A DNA stretch of 57,522 nucleotides from Bacteroidales bacterium (GCA_017633985.1 JAGBOF010000004.1:1-57522), one strand, 5' to 3'. Shown: positions 25,834 through 35,163, counted from the stretch's first letter. Program-made: numbers and translations. The notes: generated by a model not told the origin, from the sequence alone.

Positions 25834-28145
25834 TATTTAATAACTATTTTACCAGATTTGCTTCCCAAAGCGGTTGTTACCTTATAAATATAGACGCCTG
25901 AAGGTTGGTTGAAGTCAAATTGATGCCAATCGGAGTTAATGTCCTTGTTATAAACCGTCATGCCCAAAGTATTAATCATTTTTACATTCATCAGATTGTA
26001 ACCTTTTATTTGTATGCGGTTGTTGTCGTTTATAACGGAAACATTAACTTCCGATGCATCATTATCTATTGCCGATTTCTTTTCGGCGAATGCTATGACA
26101 AATCTGCCTTCGTTTTCGCCTTCATCTGCAGTAAAGCGGTAGGAAGTACCGTCAGAAACCAACGTCATATTGCCGTAAGTCAAATCTTTGATGTAAACGT
26201 CAATTCCTTCGGGTACATTACCGACAGTAAAATCAGTTTCTACGCTTTTTTCTGTATGGAAATTAACAGGAACTTCATAAGGCAGTGATTTAAACTCGTT
26301 TTTAAGTATTTTTCTTTGCTCTACAACGAAATAAGGTTCTGCATTGCCGTTATCTTTCGAAGAAAGAAGTATAAAAGCATCCTTCTTGTCAAAACCGTTT
26401 TCCGCTTTGTCATTCATTCTTGCGTAAACGGTGTTTTCATTACCGCCTGCCGTGCATGTAAAAGTCATCAAAGAGTTGTCAAGACTGCTTTTCTTTGCTG
26501 CACTTTCATATTCGGTAGGTTTGCTGAAGGTAAATGTTTTTTCGCCTTTGTCGGCAAATGCGACCATAAAGCCTTGTCCCGGTTTGATTGTAAGGTCTGT
26601 GTTTTTAATATTGTCAGACCATCCGTCGTTGTATACATATACTGCTTCGCCTTGCATGTCTTTTGCCAGTTGTGAGGCTTTTAATGCGGCGGTATAAGGG
26701 TTTGCCAGTGCCATCCAGTAGCCTTCGTTGGTTTTGTCGCCCGATAATGTTTTTGTTACGCTGATAGTGTTGTCCGTAAATATGTTTCCGTTTACGGCAA
26801 GTGTTATTTTCTCACCTTTAGAGGCTGCTTCACCCTCAAGAGACTTGTCTTCGGGTTTTGCATCAAACGGCCAAATGAAATAACCTTCGCCTTTAACCAA
26901 CTGATCACCGTTTTTAATTGACAGATATGTGCCATCACTCCAGTTGCCTGCATCGTAATTGTAAGCAACTACCGCCATATCGTTCGCAGAAGCCTTTTGG
27001 GAATTGTTAAAACGGCTGTCTAATGAAGTTTCATTAACGTCTATTCCCCTTAAATTCCATTGTCCGACGGTAAGTGCATACTCCGAAGTGATTTTGCTTA
27101 ATGTGCCTGAATTGTCAATAAGTTCTCCGCCTTCTTTAAGGGTGACGGATTTGATTGGAGGGTAATCCTCTTCAATACCTTCGCTTGGAATCAAAGCCTG
27201 ATTGTTTATAGATATATTGCCGTTGCCTATTGCCGTTTCCAAATCGGCTTTTGTTACTCTTGTGCTATAGGTTGCACCCTCTGTAAGGGCGAAATGGTCG
27301 AAGTATTTACGGTTTGCGTTTATTTTGGTATTGACTTTTCCGCCTATTTCTTCGGTATTGGAACCTGTTGTGGATAATAGGCATACGTATTTCGCATCGT
27401 CGTCTCCGCTTGAAACGTTGCACCGTGTGTTAGTCTTACCGCTGTTTACCGTTCCCGTGTAATTATAGGCGTAGGTGTTTGTTATTATGATTTTATTTGT
27501 AGAAAGGCTGAAGTAACCTACCAAACCTGCAACATAACACGTCCCCGTACCCGTTGAAGTTATCGTACTGTTTAAAACGGCACAGTTGTTAATGCTTAAA
27601 CTGTTGTTTGTAACGTAACCGATAAGGCTGCCTATTTTTGCATTTGCTTGGGTTGATGTAATAGTAAGGTTTTCCACCCAACAGTTTTCTATTTTCACGT
27701 TAGCGTTTATGCATGTCATTGCCAGCGCACCCGAATTAGCACCTGCTGCGGTGATGTTTGAATTGTACAAACCGAGGTTTTGTACCGTTCCTCCTGCGGC
27801 AAGAGAAGTGAAAAGAGGCTTTGTCATGTTTTTAATCACGAATCCGTCGCCGTCCAATGTGCCGCCGAAGTATAGAATAGGTGAGAAGGTTTGATCTTTT
27901 GCGTCAATGTCGCATGCCAATTTATAAGACCCTTTGTTGGATGCGGATGATGTGCCGTTTAACGCCGACAATTCTTCCATATTATGGATAAGCGTTTGGG
28001 CGTAAAGCGTATTAAAAGAAAGCAACAAACAAAAAACCAAGCCTATGAAAGACTTTAAGAGGCTGTTTTACGAATCCCCCCCCCCGAGAGGTCTTTTAAC
28101 CGATACAAAATCAGTTAATTGTAGATTAAATCTATAAATCATCAT
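25833..28145 (-). CDS. T9SS cargo beta-helix surface protein with G-tract leader; in-frame stop after the tract
   Basis: Reading from ATG 28145, 25 codons (M-M-I-Y-R-F... V-K-R-P-L-G-G-G-D-S) end in TAA at 28068-28070, two codons after a 10-G tract. The same frame then continues open to 25833 with a signal peptide (K-S-F-I-G-L-V-F-C... ending L-Y-A-Q), a parallel beta-helix-like region (I-E-N-C-W-V, I-N-N-C-A-V, I-I-I-T-N-T-Y repeats) and a C-terminal type A sorting domain ending S-G-K-I-V-I-K. The product would be T9SS-secreted and surface-attached. No ATG exists between the TAA and the signal peptide; TTG 28040 would cut off the basic n-region. Expression is therefore uncertain: nonsense-silenced, or in need of readthrough, reversion or a non-standard start. 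It is a paralogue of the gene at 35265. Confidence 0.75.
28076..28085 (-). repeat. Poly-G tract (10 G on the coding strand)
   Basis: Ten consecutive C on the plus strand are ten G in the leader of the T9SS cargo gene, between its ATG and its signal peptide. Homopolymers of this length are prone to slippage. At 10 G the leader is in frame with the downstream gene apart from the TAA at 28068-28070. Confidence 0.9.
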
Positions 28146-28199
28146 TTTAAAATTAAGTTTTATTTGTTTAATAAATTATATTCGCTCGTAAAGAGATGA

Positions 28200-28207
28200 C
28201 AAAATTA
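28200..28207 (-). promoter_or_regulatory. -7 box (TAATTTTG, minus strand) for the T9SS cargo gene
   Basis: TAATTTTG on the minus strand lies 54 bp before ATG 28145, as in the plus-strand paralogue where the distance is 46 bp. This places the G tract in the transcribed leader, not in the promoter. Confidence 0.6.
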
Positions 28208-28339
28208 TATCAATTTTGCATATTGACCAAATATTTTACCGAAAAAATTTCGTAGGAAGATGAAAACCGTTTTATAATCAGTAGATTAAATAATCTAAAA
28301 AATCGCTGTATTTTAATTTTATCAAACTAAAATTAGGAG

Positions 28340-28382
28340 AAAATGTAACTAAAAACTCAAAAAAGAAGTTACATTTTTTTTA
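28340..28382. terminator. Terminator-like hairpin
   Basis: An 11-bp perfect stem (28340-28350 with 28367-28377, AAAATGTAACT/AGTTACATTTT) with a 16-nt loop and a T run on the plus strand. It lies downstream of the minus-strand barrel gene and would separate that transcript from the T9SS cargo promoter. Confidence 0.6.
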
Positions 28383-28470
28383 AAAAGTTATTTGAAAAAA
28401 TTAAAATGCAGAATTAATAATTGAAAAAGTTATCCGAAGCGATTAAAACTGCGGTTCAAAAAAGCGTGTA

Positions 28471-28557
28471 GGCGTATGGCAAAATTAATCACGCTGATTA
28501 AAAAATTTTTATCGCAGATCAGTAAAATAATCAGCGTGATTAATTTTGCCACACGCC
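28471..28557. repeat. 21-bp repeat array 5 (30-bp stem palindrome)
   Basis: Bases 28471-28500 pair with 28528-28557 over 30 bp with a single mismatch, around a 27-base loop. The inner part is built from the common 21-bp units and shares 55 identical bases with array 4. It lies immediately after the stop of the barrel gene. Confidence 0.95.
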
Positions 28558-28567
28558 TTATTATTTT

Positions 28568-29812
28568 TTAGAATGAGCATCTGACTTTTAAGGACCATTG
28601 CGGCATGTTGTACGGATTGTCTTTTGCGATGCGTTTTACAACTTCCAAACCCAAGAAACCGAAGATATGATCGACTCCGAAGCCTGCTTCGCAGTACGGA
28701 TCGTCGTTTTCGGTAAACAAAGCCTTGAAGTTGATAAATTCGTTAGGGCGGAAATTTTTGAAGAAACTGATATTGTCAAGCAATATGCCGCCTAAATTCA
28801 GTTGCGTATAGGTCTGGACGTATTGTTTGTACATATATTCCCCCGGCATATAGCAATTAAACCCGAACATGTTGCTTACCGATGCCAAAGAGTAGTTAGG
28901 CGTGAAGTACATGTAGCCGTCGCTTTCCCCGAATATCTTTCCTCCGCTTATTTTTATATCCAAAGCCATCGGTTTGAAGGAAAAACGGTGCTGGGCGGAG
29001 AGTTCCAAACGGTTATATTCGTGTTTATATATATATTGTTGTATATTGTAGGAATAATCCAGTGATATTTGGGTTTGGAAAGCATAAAATCGGGAATTTA
29101 AGATATTGAATATACCGATTCCTTTGCGTGACGGGGTGTAAGAAAGTTCTGCTCCGAATGATTTATTGGTGTAATCGTAATCGGGATCAATCAATTCGGT
29201 GACGTTTCCTCCGTCATAAAGCATATAAGAAGTTATTTGCCTGTGGTAAAAGAACGGCCGAACGGCAAATGTAGACGGGAATTCATGCAGATAAGATGCC
29301 GAAAATTGGCGTTTTCTTGCAAAATAAAATTTGTCCCACGATCCGAAGGAAAAATATGCGACATCATAGTTCGGATATGACGGCATGTAAGTATTGTCTT
29401 CCCAATTTACGCTTAAAGTTGAGCACGGAAAACCGTAAACGCTTCTTGCCTTGGGCATGAAATTATAAGCCGCTCCCAATGCATACTTGAATTTGTTGTC
29501 TTTGGTGCCGTATGCTGCCATTAAAGACAATGCCAAATGCTTCGAAAACGAAGAATTGGTTTCTCCGCTTATTCTTAAACGCGTTCCTTCAATAGGATTG
29601 TAAGAAACCATATTCACTACGTTTGTCAGACTTACGGGTCCTAATGGAATACGGTCATTAACCAAGAATGTGGATACGTTATGTGCGAACATATAGTTGT
29701 CAATCTCCGATTTTTGGTTACGTGTCATCGGCTGATAACTGTATTTGGTTTGGGCATTCAGGCTTGTTATGCAAGCCAAAAGCATGAAAATAATTACGTG
29801 CGTTTTATCCAT
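28568..29812 (-). CDS. Outer-membrane beta-barrel protein resembling the C-terminal half of DUF5686
   Basis: A 414-residue protein with a signal peptide (1-20, ending L-N-A-Q) and alternating amphipathic beta strands ending in phenylalanine, typical of outer-membrane barrels. The motif E-G-T-R-L-R-I-S-G-E-T-N and the end G-F-G-V-D-H-I-F-G-F-L-G-L-E-V-V-K-R resemble DUF5686 barrels. Those proteins are usually about 800 residues with a carboxypeptidase-regulatory-like N-terminus, which is absent here. Function is unknown. Its ATG lies 19 bp inside the flippase gene, so the two are translationally linked. Confidence 0.7.
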   Translation of the reverse strand: MDKTHVIIFMLLACITSLNAQTKYSYQPMTRNQKSEIDNYMFAHNVSTFLVNDRIPLGPVSLTNVVNMVSYNPIEGTRLRISGETNSSFSKHLALSLMAAYGTKDNKFKYALGAAYNFMPKARSVYGFPCSTLSVNWEDNTYMPSYPNYDVAYFSFGSWDKFYFARKRQFSASYLHEFPSTFAVRPFFYHRQITSYMLYDGGNVTELIDPDYDYTNKSFGAELSYTPSRKGIGIFNILNSRFYAFQTQISLDYSYNIQQYIYKHEYNRLELSAQHRFSFKPMALDIKISGGKIFGESDGYMYFTPNYSLASVSNMFGFNCYMPGEYMYKQYVQTYTQLNLGGILLDNISFFKNFRPNEFINFKALFTENDDPYCEAGFGVDHIFGFLGLEVVKRIAKDNPYNMPQWSLKVRCSF

Positions 29813-31026
29813 TTTAAAAAGTATATAAATTCGATTAAAAATCCCGTTAAATAGGCTGTCACCGCAGTCAGTGCCGCCCCTGTTATATTATATATAGGTA
29901 TAAGTATGTAGCCTAATATCAGTGTTACCCCTAAAGAAGCAAAAGACGCCCCTGCGGATATAGTGAAATTGCCTCTTGAGGCAAAATATTGACTGATATT
30001 ACTCGTTGAACTCAACAGCAGTATTCCCAAAGCAAGTATGCGTATGTAATAACCTACCTTTTCAAATCCGTTTCCGAACAGAAAGACCCAGAAACTTTCG
30101 GGTAAAAGGCATATAACAAGCAGTCCTATCGCCGTAACTGCGACGTTTACCGCCGTCATCTTTATCGTAAGGTCTTTAGCCTGCGTATTGCTTTCCGTAT
30201 TGCTTAACGACGAATATTGGACAAGCGCCAATGAGGTACCGAAAAGCAGTATGGCTTCGGCTATACTGGTGGAATTGGAGTATATGCCGCTGTATTGTTC
30301 GCCTTTTGTGCCGAAAAAATAAACCATGAACATCAACGAAACCCTGTAAACAAATGTCTGGGCGATGGAACCCAACTGTCTGACCGTGCCCAAAGAGAAA
30401 AGCGTTTTGGTTGTCTGCAAAAAACTGTCTTTATCGGGCAGATGCAGGTTTTTGTATTCGTCTTTAAGAATATAAACTCCGTAAATAAGGCTTAAAATAT
30501 ACGCAATCCAAAGCGAAAATACGTATTGACCTATATCGTTAAAGTGTCCCGTAAGCCACAAAAGGCATATCACAACCGCATTGCTTAACGGGTAGATAAG
30601 TTTGAGGTTGTTAGCTTTGATAACTTGTTGTTTGCCCATAAGGACATAGTAATTTATCTCGGTAATTGACGCCAAAAGCGATATCCCTATCGTTTGCAGG
30701 AAATATTTTCCCGTTTCTTGTGTACCCGTAAAGATGGTTAAAAGTCCTGTTTTGTTAAGTGCGGTGAACAATATAGCGCACAGCACCGACCAAAGGACGG
30801 AAGGGATAAACATCTGCGAAAAACTTTTCCTCGGGGTGAGATAAACCAAGGTGGAATTGCCCAAAAGAGTGAAAAAAAGCAATATAATATTGATATTAAA
30901 CGCTATTACCGCCTGTTGTCCTTTGCCTGCCGTGCCGAGCAAATGCGATACGAGGATTATGATAGCGAATCCCGTAGCGGCGGTAAAGAATTTCATGAAC
31001 AAAGTATTTAATATCTTTTTAAACAT
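29794..31026 (-). CDS. Wzx-like polysaccharide flippase / MOP superfamily protein
   Basis: A 410-residue inner-membrane protein with about 12 hydrophobic segments. The N-terminus F-T-A-A-T-G-F-A-I-I-I-L-V-S-H-L-L-G-T-A-G-K-G shows the polysaccharide-biosynthesis (Wzx/RfbX) pattern, implying transport of lipid-linked sugars across the inner membrane. ATG 31026 is preferred: a longer reading starts at a TTG inside the -7 promoter box. It is co-transcribed with the overlapping barrel gene, which suggests a surface-export role for the pair. The glycan is unknown. Confidence 0.85.
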   Translation of the reverse strand: MFKKILNTLFMKFFTAATGFAIIILVSHLLGTAGKGQQAVIAFNINIILLFFTLLGNSTLVYLTPRKSFSQMFIPSVLWSVLCAILFTALNKTGLLTIFTGTQETGKYFLQTIGISLLASITEINYYVLMGKQQVIKANNLKLIYPLSNAVVICLLWLTGHFNDIGQYVFSLWIAYILSLIYGVYILKDEYKNLHLPDKDSFLQTTKTLFSLGTVRQLGSIAQTFVYRVSLMFMVYFFGTKGEQYSGIYSNSTSIAEAILLFGTSLALVQYSSLSNTESNTQAKDLTIKMTAVNVAVTAIGLLVICLLPESFWVFLFGNGFEKVGYYIRILALGILLLSSTSNISQYFASRGNFTISAGASFASLGVTLILGYILIPIYNITGAALTAVTAYLTGFLIEFIYFLKWIKRT

Positions 31027-31047
31027 ACTGTTTTTTATTACAAGGTG

Positions 31048-31055
31048 CAAAGATA
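31048..31055 (-). promoter_or_regulatory. -7 box (TATCTTTG, minus strand) for the flippase operon
   Basis: TATCTTTG on the minus strand lies 21 bp before ATG 31026 and fixes the start of the flippase gene. Confidence 0.65.
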
Positions 31056-31210
31056 AGAAAAATTACTTAAATGAGAACATTACGCTAAAAAGACATTTCT
31101 TTTGTACCTTATATTATATTAATGTATATATGAGTCAAAACAGATGAAATTTACCTTAAAAAAATACCTCGAAAAACGTCTTTGTAAATACCTGATATTG
31201 AGCTGTCGGA

Positions 31211-31288
31211 AAAAGACGCCGTTTTAAGAAATTTTTACGGCGTTTTAATAAAATAATCAGGCTGATTAATTTTTTAAAACGCCGTCTT
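31211..31288. repeat. 21-bp repeat array 6 (hairpin)
   Basis: Three to four 21-bp units; ACGGCGTTTTAA (31237-31248) pairs with TTAAAACGCCGT (31274-31285), and AATCAG/CTGATT pairs inside. It lies in the 381-bp divergent gap between the flippase and glyA promoters; nothing else is seen in that gap. Confidence 0.9.
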
Positions 31289-31345
31289 ATTTTTTTTATT
31301 TTAAAATAAACATATAATTTTTCGTATTTATAAAATAAAAATTCT

Positions 31346-31353
31346 TAATTTTG
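31346..31353 (+). promoter_or_regulatory. -7 box (TAATTTTG) for glyA
   Basis: TAATTTTG lies 54 bp before the glyA ATG. Confidence 0.6.
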
Positions 31354-31407
31354 CAACTTCAAAACAAAGTTATAATTGTGTAAATTATTTAAAAAATTAA
31401 ATAAACA

Positions 31408-32688
31408 ATGACAAGAGACGCACAAATATTTGATTTGATTGCACAGGAACGTGCAAGACAAACAAAGGGTATAGAGTTGATTGCTTCTGAAAACTTCGTA
31501 TCCGACCAAGTTATGGAAGCAATGGGTTCGGTTATGACCAACAAGTATGCAGAAGGCTATCCCGGAAAACGTTATTACGGAGGATGCCAGATAGTAGACC
31601 AGTCAGAAACCATAGCAATAGAAAGAGCAAAACAATTGTTCGGTGCATGCTGGGCAAACGTTCAGCCGCATTCGGGAGCACAGGCTAATTTGGCTGTATT
31701 CTTCGCTTGCTTGAATCCGGGCGAAACATTCATGGGATTAGACCTTAACCACGGCGGACACCTTTCCCACGGATCACCGGTAAATATCTCCGGAACATAT
31801 TACCGTCAGGTAGCATACGGTGTAAAAGAAGAGACAGGCACTATTGACTACGACATGATGGAAGAAGTTGCCAGAAGAGAGAAACCAAGACTTATCATAG
31901 GCGGAGCATCTGCTTATTCAAGAGAATGGGATTGGGCAAGAATGCGTAAAATTGCTGACGAAATAGGAGCGATATTGCTTGCCGATATTTCACATCCTGC
32001 AGGTTTGATAGCAACAGGCGAATTGAATAACGCAGTTAAATATTGTCACATCGTTACGACCACAACTCACAAGACTTTGAGAGGTCCCCGCGGCGGTATG
32101 ATAATGATGGGTGAAGATTTTGAGAACCCATGGGGAAAGAAAACACCTAAAGGTGCCGTTAAGATGATGTCTGCACTTTTGGATTCTGCAGTATTCCCGG
32201 GTATTCAGGGAGGTCCGCTTGAGCATGTGATAGCTGCCAAAGCCGTAGCATTCGGTGAAGCTCTTACTCCTGAATATCATGAGTACATTAAGCAGGTTCG
32301 CAAAAACGCTTCCGCTATGGCTGCAGAGTTTGTAAAGAGAGGTTACAAGGTTATATCGGGCGGAACGGACAATCACCTTATGTTGATAGACCTTAGAACC
32401 AAATTCCCTGAATTAACGGGTAAAGTGGCTGAAAATACTTTGGTAAGAGCCGACATAACTATCAACAAAAACATGGTACCGTTTGATTCACGTTCTGCAT
32501 TCCAGACATCAGGTTTGAGAGTAGGTACTCCTGCAATTACAACAAGAGGTTTGAAAGAAGATGCAATGGGCGAAATCGTATCAATGATAGATGCAATTCT
32601 TTGCGATGTTGAAAACGAGACATTGATCGACAACACGAGAAAGAAAGTTAACGATATGATGCAAAACCGTCCGTTGTTTGCTTGGTAG
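31408..32688 (+). CDS. glyA: Serine hydroxymethyltransferase
   Basis: A 426-residue PLP enzyme interconverting serine and glycine with tetrahydrofolate, the main source of one-carbon units (also used by PanB). The PLP lysine is K222 in [14 protein letters not shown]. Other signatures are [12 protein letters not shown] and Q-P-H-S-G-A-Q-A-N. Length is normal. It is monocistronic with its own promoter, and converges on yidC across a shared terminator. Confidence 0.98.
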   Translation: MTRDAQIFDLIAQERARQTKGIELIASENFVSDQVMEAMGSVMTNKYAEGYPGKRYYGGCQIVDQSETIAIERAKQLFGACWANVQPHSGAQANLAVFFACLNPGETFMGLDLNHGGHLSHGSPVNISGTYYRQVAYGVKEETGTIDYDMMEEVARREKPRLIIGGASAYSREWDWARMRKIADEIGAILLADISHPAGLIATGELNNAVKYCHIVTTTTHKTLRGPRGGMIMMGEDFENPWGKKTPKGAVKMMSALLDSAVFPGIQGGPLEHVIAAKAVAFGEALTPEYHEYIKQVRKNASAMAAEFVKRGYKVISGGTDNHLMLIDLRTKFPELTGKVAENTLVRADITINKNMVPFDSRSAFQTSGLRVGTPAITTRGLKEDAMGEIVSMIDAILCDVENETLIDNTRKKVNDMMQNRPLFAW

Positions 32689-32714
32689 AAAATAAAGATA
32701 ACTGATTTAAATAA

Positions 32715-32745
32715 GAAGGCGGGTAAGAAATTCTTACCCGCCTTC
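32715..32745. terminator. Bidirectional terminator between glyA and yidC
   Basis: A 14-bp GC-rich stem (32715-32728 with 32732-32745, GGCGGGTAAGA core) with a three-base loop lies between the convergent glyA and yidC genes. The T run is weak, so termination efficiency is uncertain. Confidence 0.65.
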
Positions 32746-32755
32746 GGTTTGTTCA

Positions 32756-34756
32756 TCATCTTCTTTTGGCATTCTTTTGTCTTTCTTCCAAAAGTTTGCG
32801 GTTTTGTTTTTCCAAAGCTTCCATCCGTTGTTGCCATTTGGATTTTTTCATCGGCTTTTTGGAGTTTTGCTGAAGCGTTTCAAGTATCTTTTGTTCGTTA
32901 GTTGTCTTCCTTATTATATACATCTGTATAACGGAGATGAACAGCGACAGAAGATAATAGTAATTCAATGCAGCGGAGAAATTATTCAGCACGAAAAACA
33001 TGAATATAGGCATTCCGTACATCATAAACTTCATTCCCGGCATGGCATTGGTCTGCGCCTGTTGGTTCATCGTCATTTTGGTATAAAGAAGCTGCGCAAC
33101 GGTCATCAAAACGCAGAACAAAGAGATATGATTGCCCGCAAACGGAATGTTAAACGGAAGATTTACGATACTGTCGTAGGTAGATAAATCGTCAGCCCAT
33201 AGGAAAGGTTGTTGCCTTAACTCTATTGACGAAGGGAAGAAGCGGAACATGGCTATCAATATAGGGAACTGGATCAGCATAGGCAGGCATCCTGCCGCAG
33301 GATTGATACCCGCACGGCGGTAAAGTTGCTGGATAGCCATTTGTTTTTGCTGCATCTGATCCTGTTTAGGGTATTTCTCGTTTATTTTGTTTATTTCAGG
33401 CTGTAAAACCCTCATCTTGGCTGTGGAAGAATACGATTTGTAAGCCAACGGGAACAAAACAATCTTCACAAGCAATGTAAGAATCAAGATAATCAATCCG
33501 TAGTTCAATCCGTAACTTACCAAAAAGTCAAAAACAGGAATGATAACAAAACGGTTTACCCATTGCATTAAGAAAAATCCCCATCCCAAAGGTATAGTCC
33601 GCTCAAAATCGATTTTAAATTTCTTTACAATATTATATTTGTTAGGTCCGAAGAAGAAATCCATGCTGTAGGCTGTCGCAGGTTTGGAGTTATCGTAACC
33701 AAGCGTCATCGAGGTTGTCATCGTACGCATGTAATCTTGGCTTTGCTGCTTTTGAGTCACTGTTTTTAGCGACGCACTCTCGAACCATGACTCTTTGTTG
33801 TTGCAAATCAATGCCGCAGAGAAAAATTGTTGCTTAAAGGAAATCCATTTAACGGGAACGCCAGTCTCTTGCTTGCTGTCGTCGCGGCCTTGCTCTTTAA
33901 GATATTCGACATCATCGGAAAGTTTGTAATAAAGCGTGGAATTCTTTCTTTCAATGTCCACGTCTTTTTCTTTCAACCGCAAATCGCTTGACCAATTCAT
34001 CTCTATCTGCGAATCATCGCTGATAACATCCTGCATATTGTTCAAGACAATATTGTACCCCAACCTGTAGTCGTCACCCCTTAATATATAGCGGTATTCG
34101 ATGTATGTCTTGCTCGCACGGTAAAAATCCTCCTCCGAAAGGTTTATGCTGTCAGGTTTGTTAGGATACAAACGCATGCTTACAATCAGCGAATCCTTAC
34201 CAGATACCTTCAATTTGTCCGTGCCGTTGTACATTTTGCCGTTTACAAACGGAACGAAATACAAATCCTGCGTAGAGATAATGATGTTATCCGCCGAAAG
34301 ATTCAGCCCGTAGGAGTTACCGTTTTCGGTAAAAAACGTAACGGGTTTTTTGTAATAAGTTTTATAGTCTTTAAGCGTTACTTGATTGACAATTCCGCCC
34401 TTGTTAGCCAAATCAACCGTGAAAACGTCGTTCTCCAATGTCAGATGCTTGTCTTCTTTCAATGCACTGTTGGAAAACGATGCGAATTTCTCGTTTACTT
34501 TCTTTGTCAACTCGGCTTTAAGCGAGTCGTTGCCTTCGCTTTGCGCCATCATTTGGGCAAGTTGTGCCGTCTCGTCCTCTTTAGCCTCTTTGTTGTTTGC
34601 TTTGTCGGCCTTACGGGCGGCTGCCTGCGCCGCAGCAATCGAATCCTGTTGTTTTTTTATTTGTGCCCTTTGTTCTTCGCTCGGACGGTTCAGCAAACTG
34701 AACACCAGAAACACCAAGCATATAAGCACCAGTCCTATTATTGATTTTTTATCCAT
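32756..34756 (-). CDS. yidC: Membrane protein insertase YidC
   Basis: A 666-residue inner-membrane insertase of the long Gram-negative type. The order is an N-terminal anchor (5-22), a Gln/Ala/Lys-rich linker, a large periplasmic domain (about 85-390) and the conserved C-terminal membrane core (about 395-625), with G-C-L-P-M-L-I-Q-F-P-I-L-I-A-M-F-R-F and a basic tail. It inserts and folds membrane proteins alone or with SecYEG. Two -7 boxes lie upstream. Confidence 0.97.
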   Translation of the reverse strand: MDKKSIIGLVLICLVFLVFSLLNRPSEEQRAQIKKQQDSIAAAQAAARKADKANNKEAKEDETAQLAQMMAQSEGNDSLKAELTKKVNEKFASFSNSALKEDKHLTLENDVFTVDLANKGGIVNQVTLKDYKTYYKKPVTFFTENGNSYGLNLSADNIIISTQDLYFVPFVNGKMYNGTDKLKVSGKDSLIVSMRLYPNKPDSINLSEEDFYRASKTYIEYRYILRGDDYRLGYNIVLNNMQDVISDDSQIEMNWSSDLRLKEKDVDIERKNSTLYYKLSDDVEYLKEQGRDDSKQETGVPVKWISFKQQFFSAALICNNKESWFESASLKTVTQKQQSQDYMRTMTTSMTLGYDNSKPATAYSMDFFFGPNKYNIVKKFKIDFERTIPLGWGFFLMQWVNRFVIIPVFDFLVSYGLNYGLIILILTLLVKIVLFPLAYKSYSSTAKMRVLQPEINKINEKYPKQDQMQQKQMAIQQLYRRAGINPAAGCLPMLIQFPILIAMFRFFPSSIELRQQPFLWADDLSTYDSIVNLPFNIPFAGNHISLFCVLMTVAQLLYTKMTMNQQAQTNAMPGMKFMMYGMPIFMFFVLNNFSAALNYYYLLSLFISVIQMYIIRKTTNEQKILETLQQNSKKPMKKSKWQQRMEALEKQNRKLLEERQKNAKRR

Positions 34757-34859
34757 ATTCCTTATATTTATAATATACAGTATAAATTAAGCCGTGCGTT
34801 GCGCCGCACCTGCCGTTTTGCCGCTAAAGGCATGCAAAGTTATTAAAAATTTAAGGGTG

Positions 34860-34867
34860 CAAAGATA
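34860..34867 (-). promoter_or_regulatory. -7 box (TATCTTTG, minus strand) for yidC
   Basis: TATCTTTG on the minus strand lies 103 bp before the yidC ATG. A second candidate, TAACTTTG at 34835-34842, lies 78 bp before it. Either or both may be used. Confidence 0.5.
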
Positions 34868-34910
34868 CACAAAAATTTTATACTGACAAAACGAAACGCC
34901 TATGTTTTGT

Positions 34911-34918
34911 TATTTTTG
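34911..34918 (+). promoter_or_regulatory. -7 box (TATTTTTG) upstream of a short repeat-containing ORF
   Basis: TATTTTTG matches the consensus and lies 47 bp before the ATG of a 65-codon reading frame (34966). It could instead drive a non-coding transcript through array 7. Confidence 0.4.
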
Positions 34919-34965
34919 CAATGTGCGGCAAAATTTATACATTAATATATAATAAGGTATAAAAA

Positions 34966-35163
34966 ATGCAATTTGCGGAAAAAATGCGTCGTCAGGCGAA
35001 AATAATCAGGCTGATTATTTTACTGATCTGCGATAAAAATTTTTTAATCTGCGTGATTATTTTTGCCTCTTGTAACTGCGTGAAAATCAAATGCTGTTTT
35101 AAGGCAATTTTTTGCTGTTTTTCAAAGGCAAAATGCCGCAAAAAGAGGTATTTTGAGGCTTAA
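34966..35163 (+). CDS. Possible 65-residue hydrophobic peptide encoded across a repeat array
   Basis: An ATG frame preceded by a consensus -7 box. Residues 13-36 (I-I-R-L-I-I-L-L-I-C-D-K-N-F-L-I...) are hydrophobic and are translated from array 7; the tail is Cys/Lys-rich. The same hydrophobic string occurs in an unsupported frame over array 4, as expected of repeat DNA, so the coding signal is weak. It may equally be a non-coding RNA or nothing. Confidence 0.2.
   Translation: MQFAEKMRRQAKIIRLIILLICDKNFLICVIIFASCNCVKIKCCFKAIFCCFSKAKCRKKRYFEA
34990..35068. repeat. 21-bp repeat array 7
   Basis: Bases 34994-35008 pair with 35054-35068 (15 bp, one mismatch), with further inner hairpins. Bases 35000-35049 are the exact reverse complement of 50 bases in array 4. 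A degenerate continuation shows TGCTG at 35092 and 35113, again 21 bp apart. The array lies in the 508-bp gap between yidC and the plus-strand T9SS cargo gene, which otherwise holds only promoter elements. Confidence 0.9.

Noticed and set aside
28076-28085. C tract as a simple sequencing artefact
   Set aside because: An equivalent tract sits at the same place in the paralogue's leader with conserved flanking codons, so it is biological. The exact length is still uncertain.
32715-32745. GC-rich palindrome as another member of the 21-bp repeat family
   Set aside because: Its sequence and period are unrelated; it is an ordinary convergent terminator.
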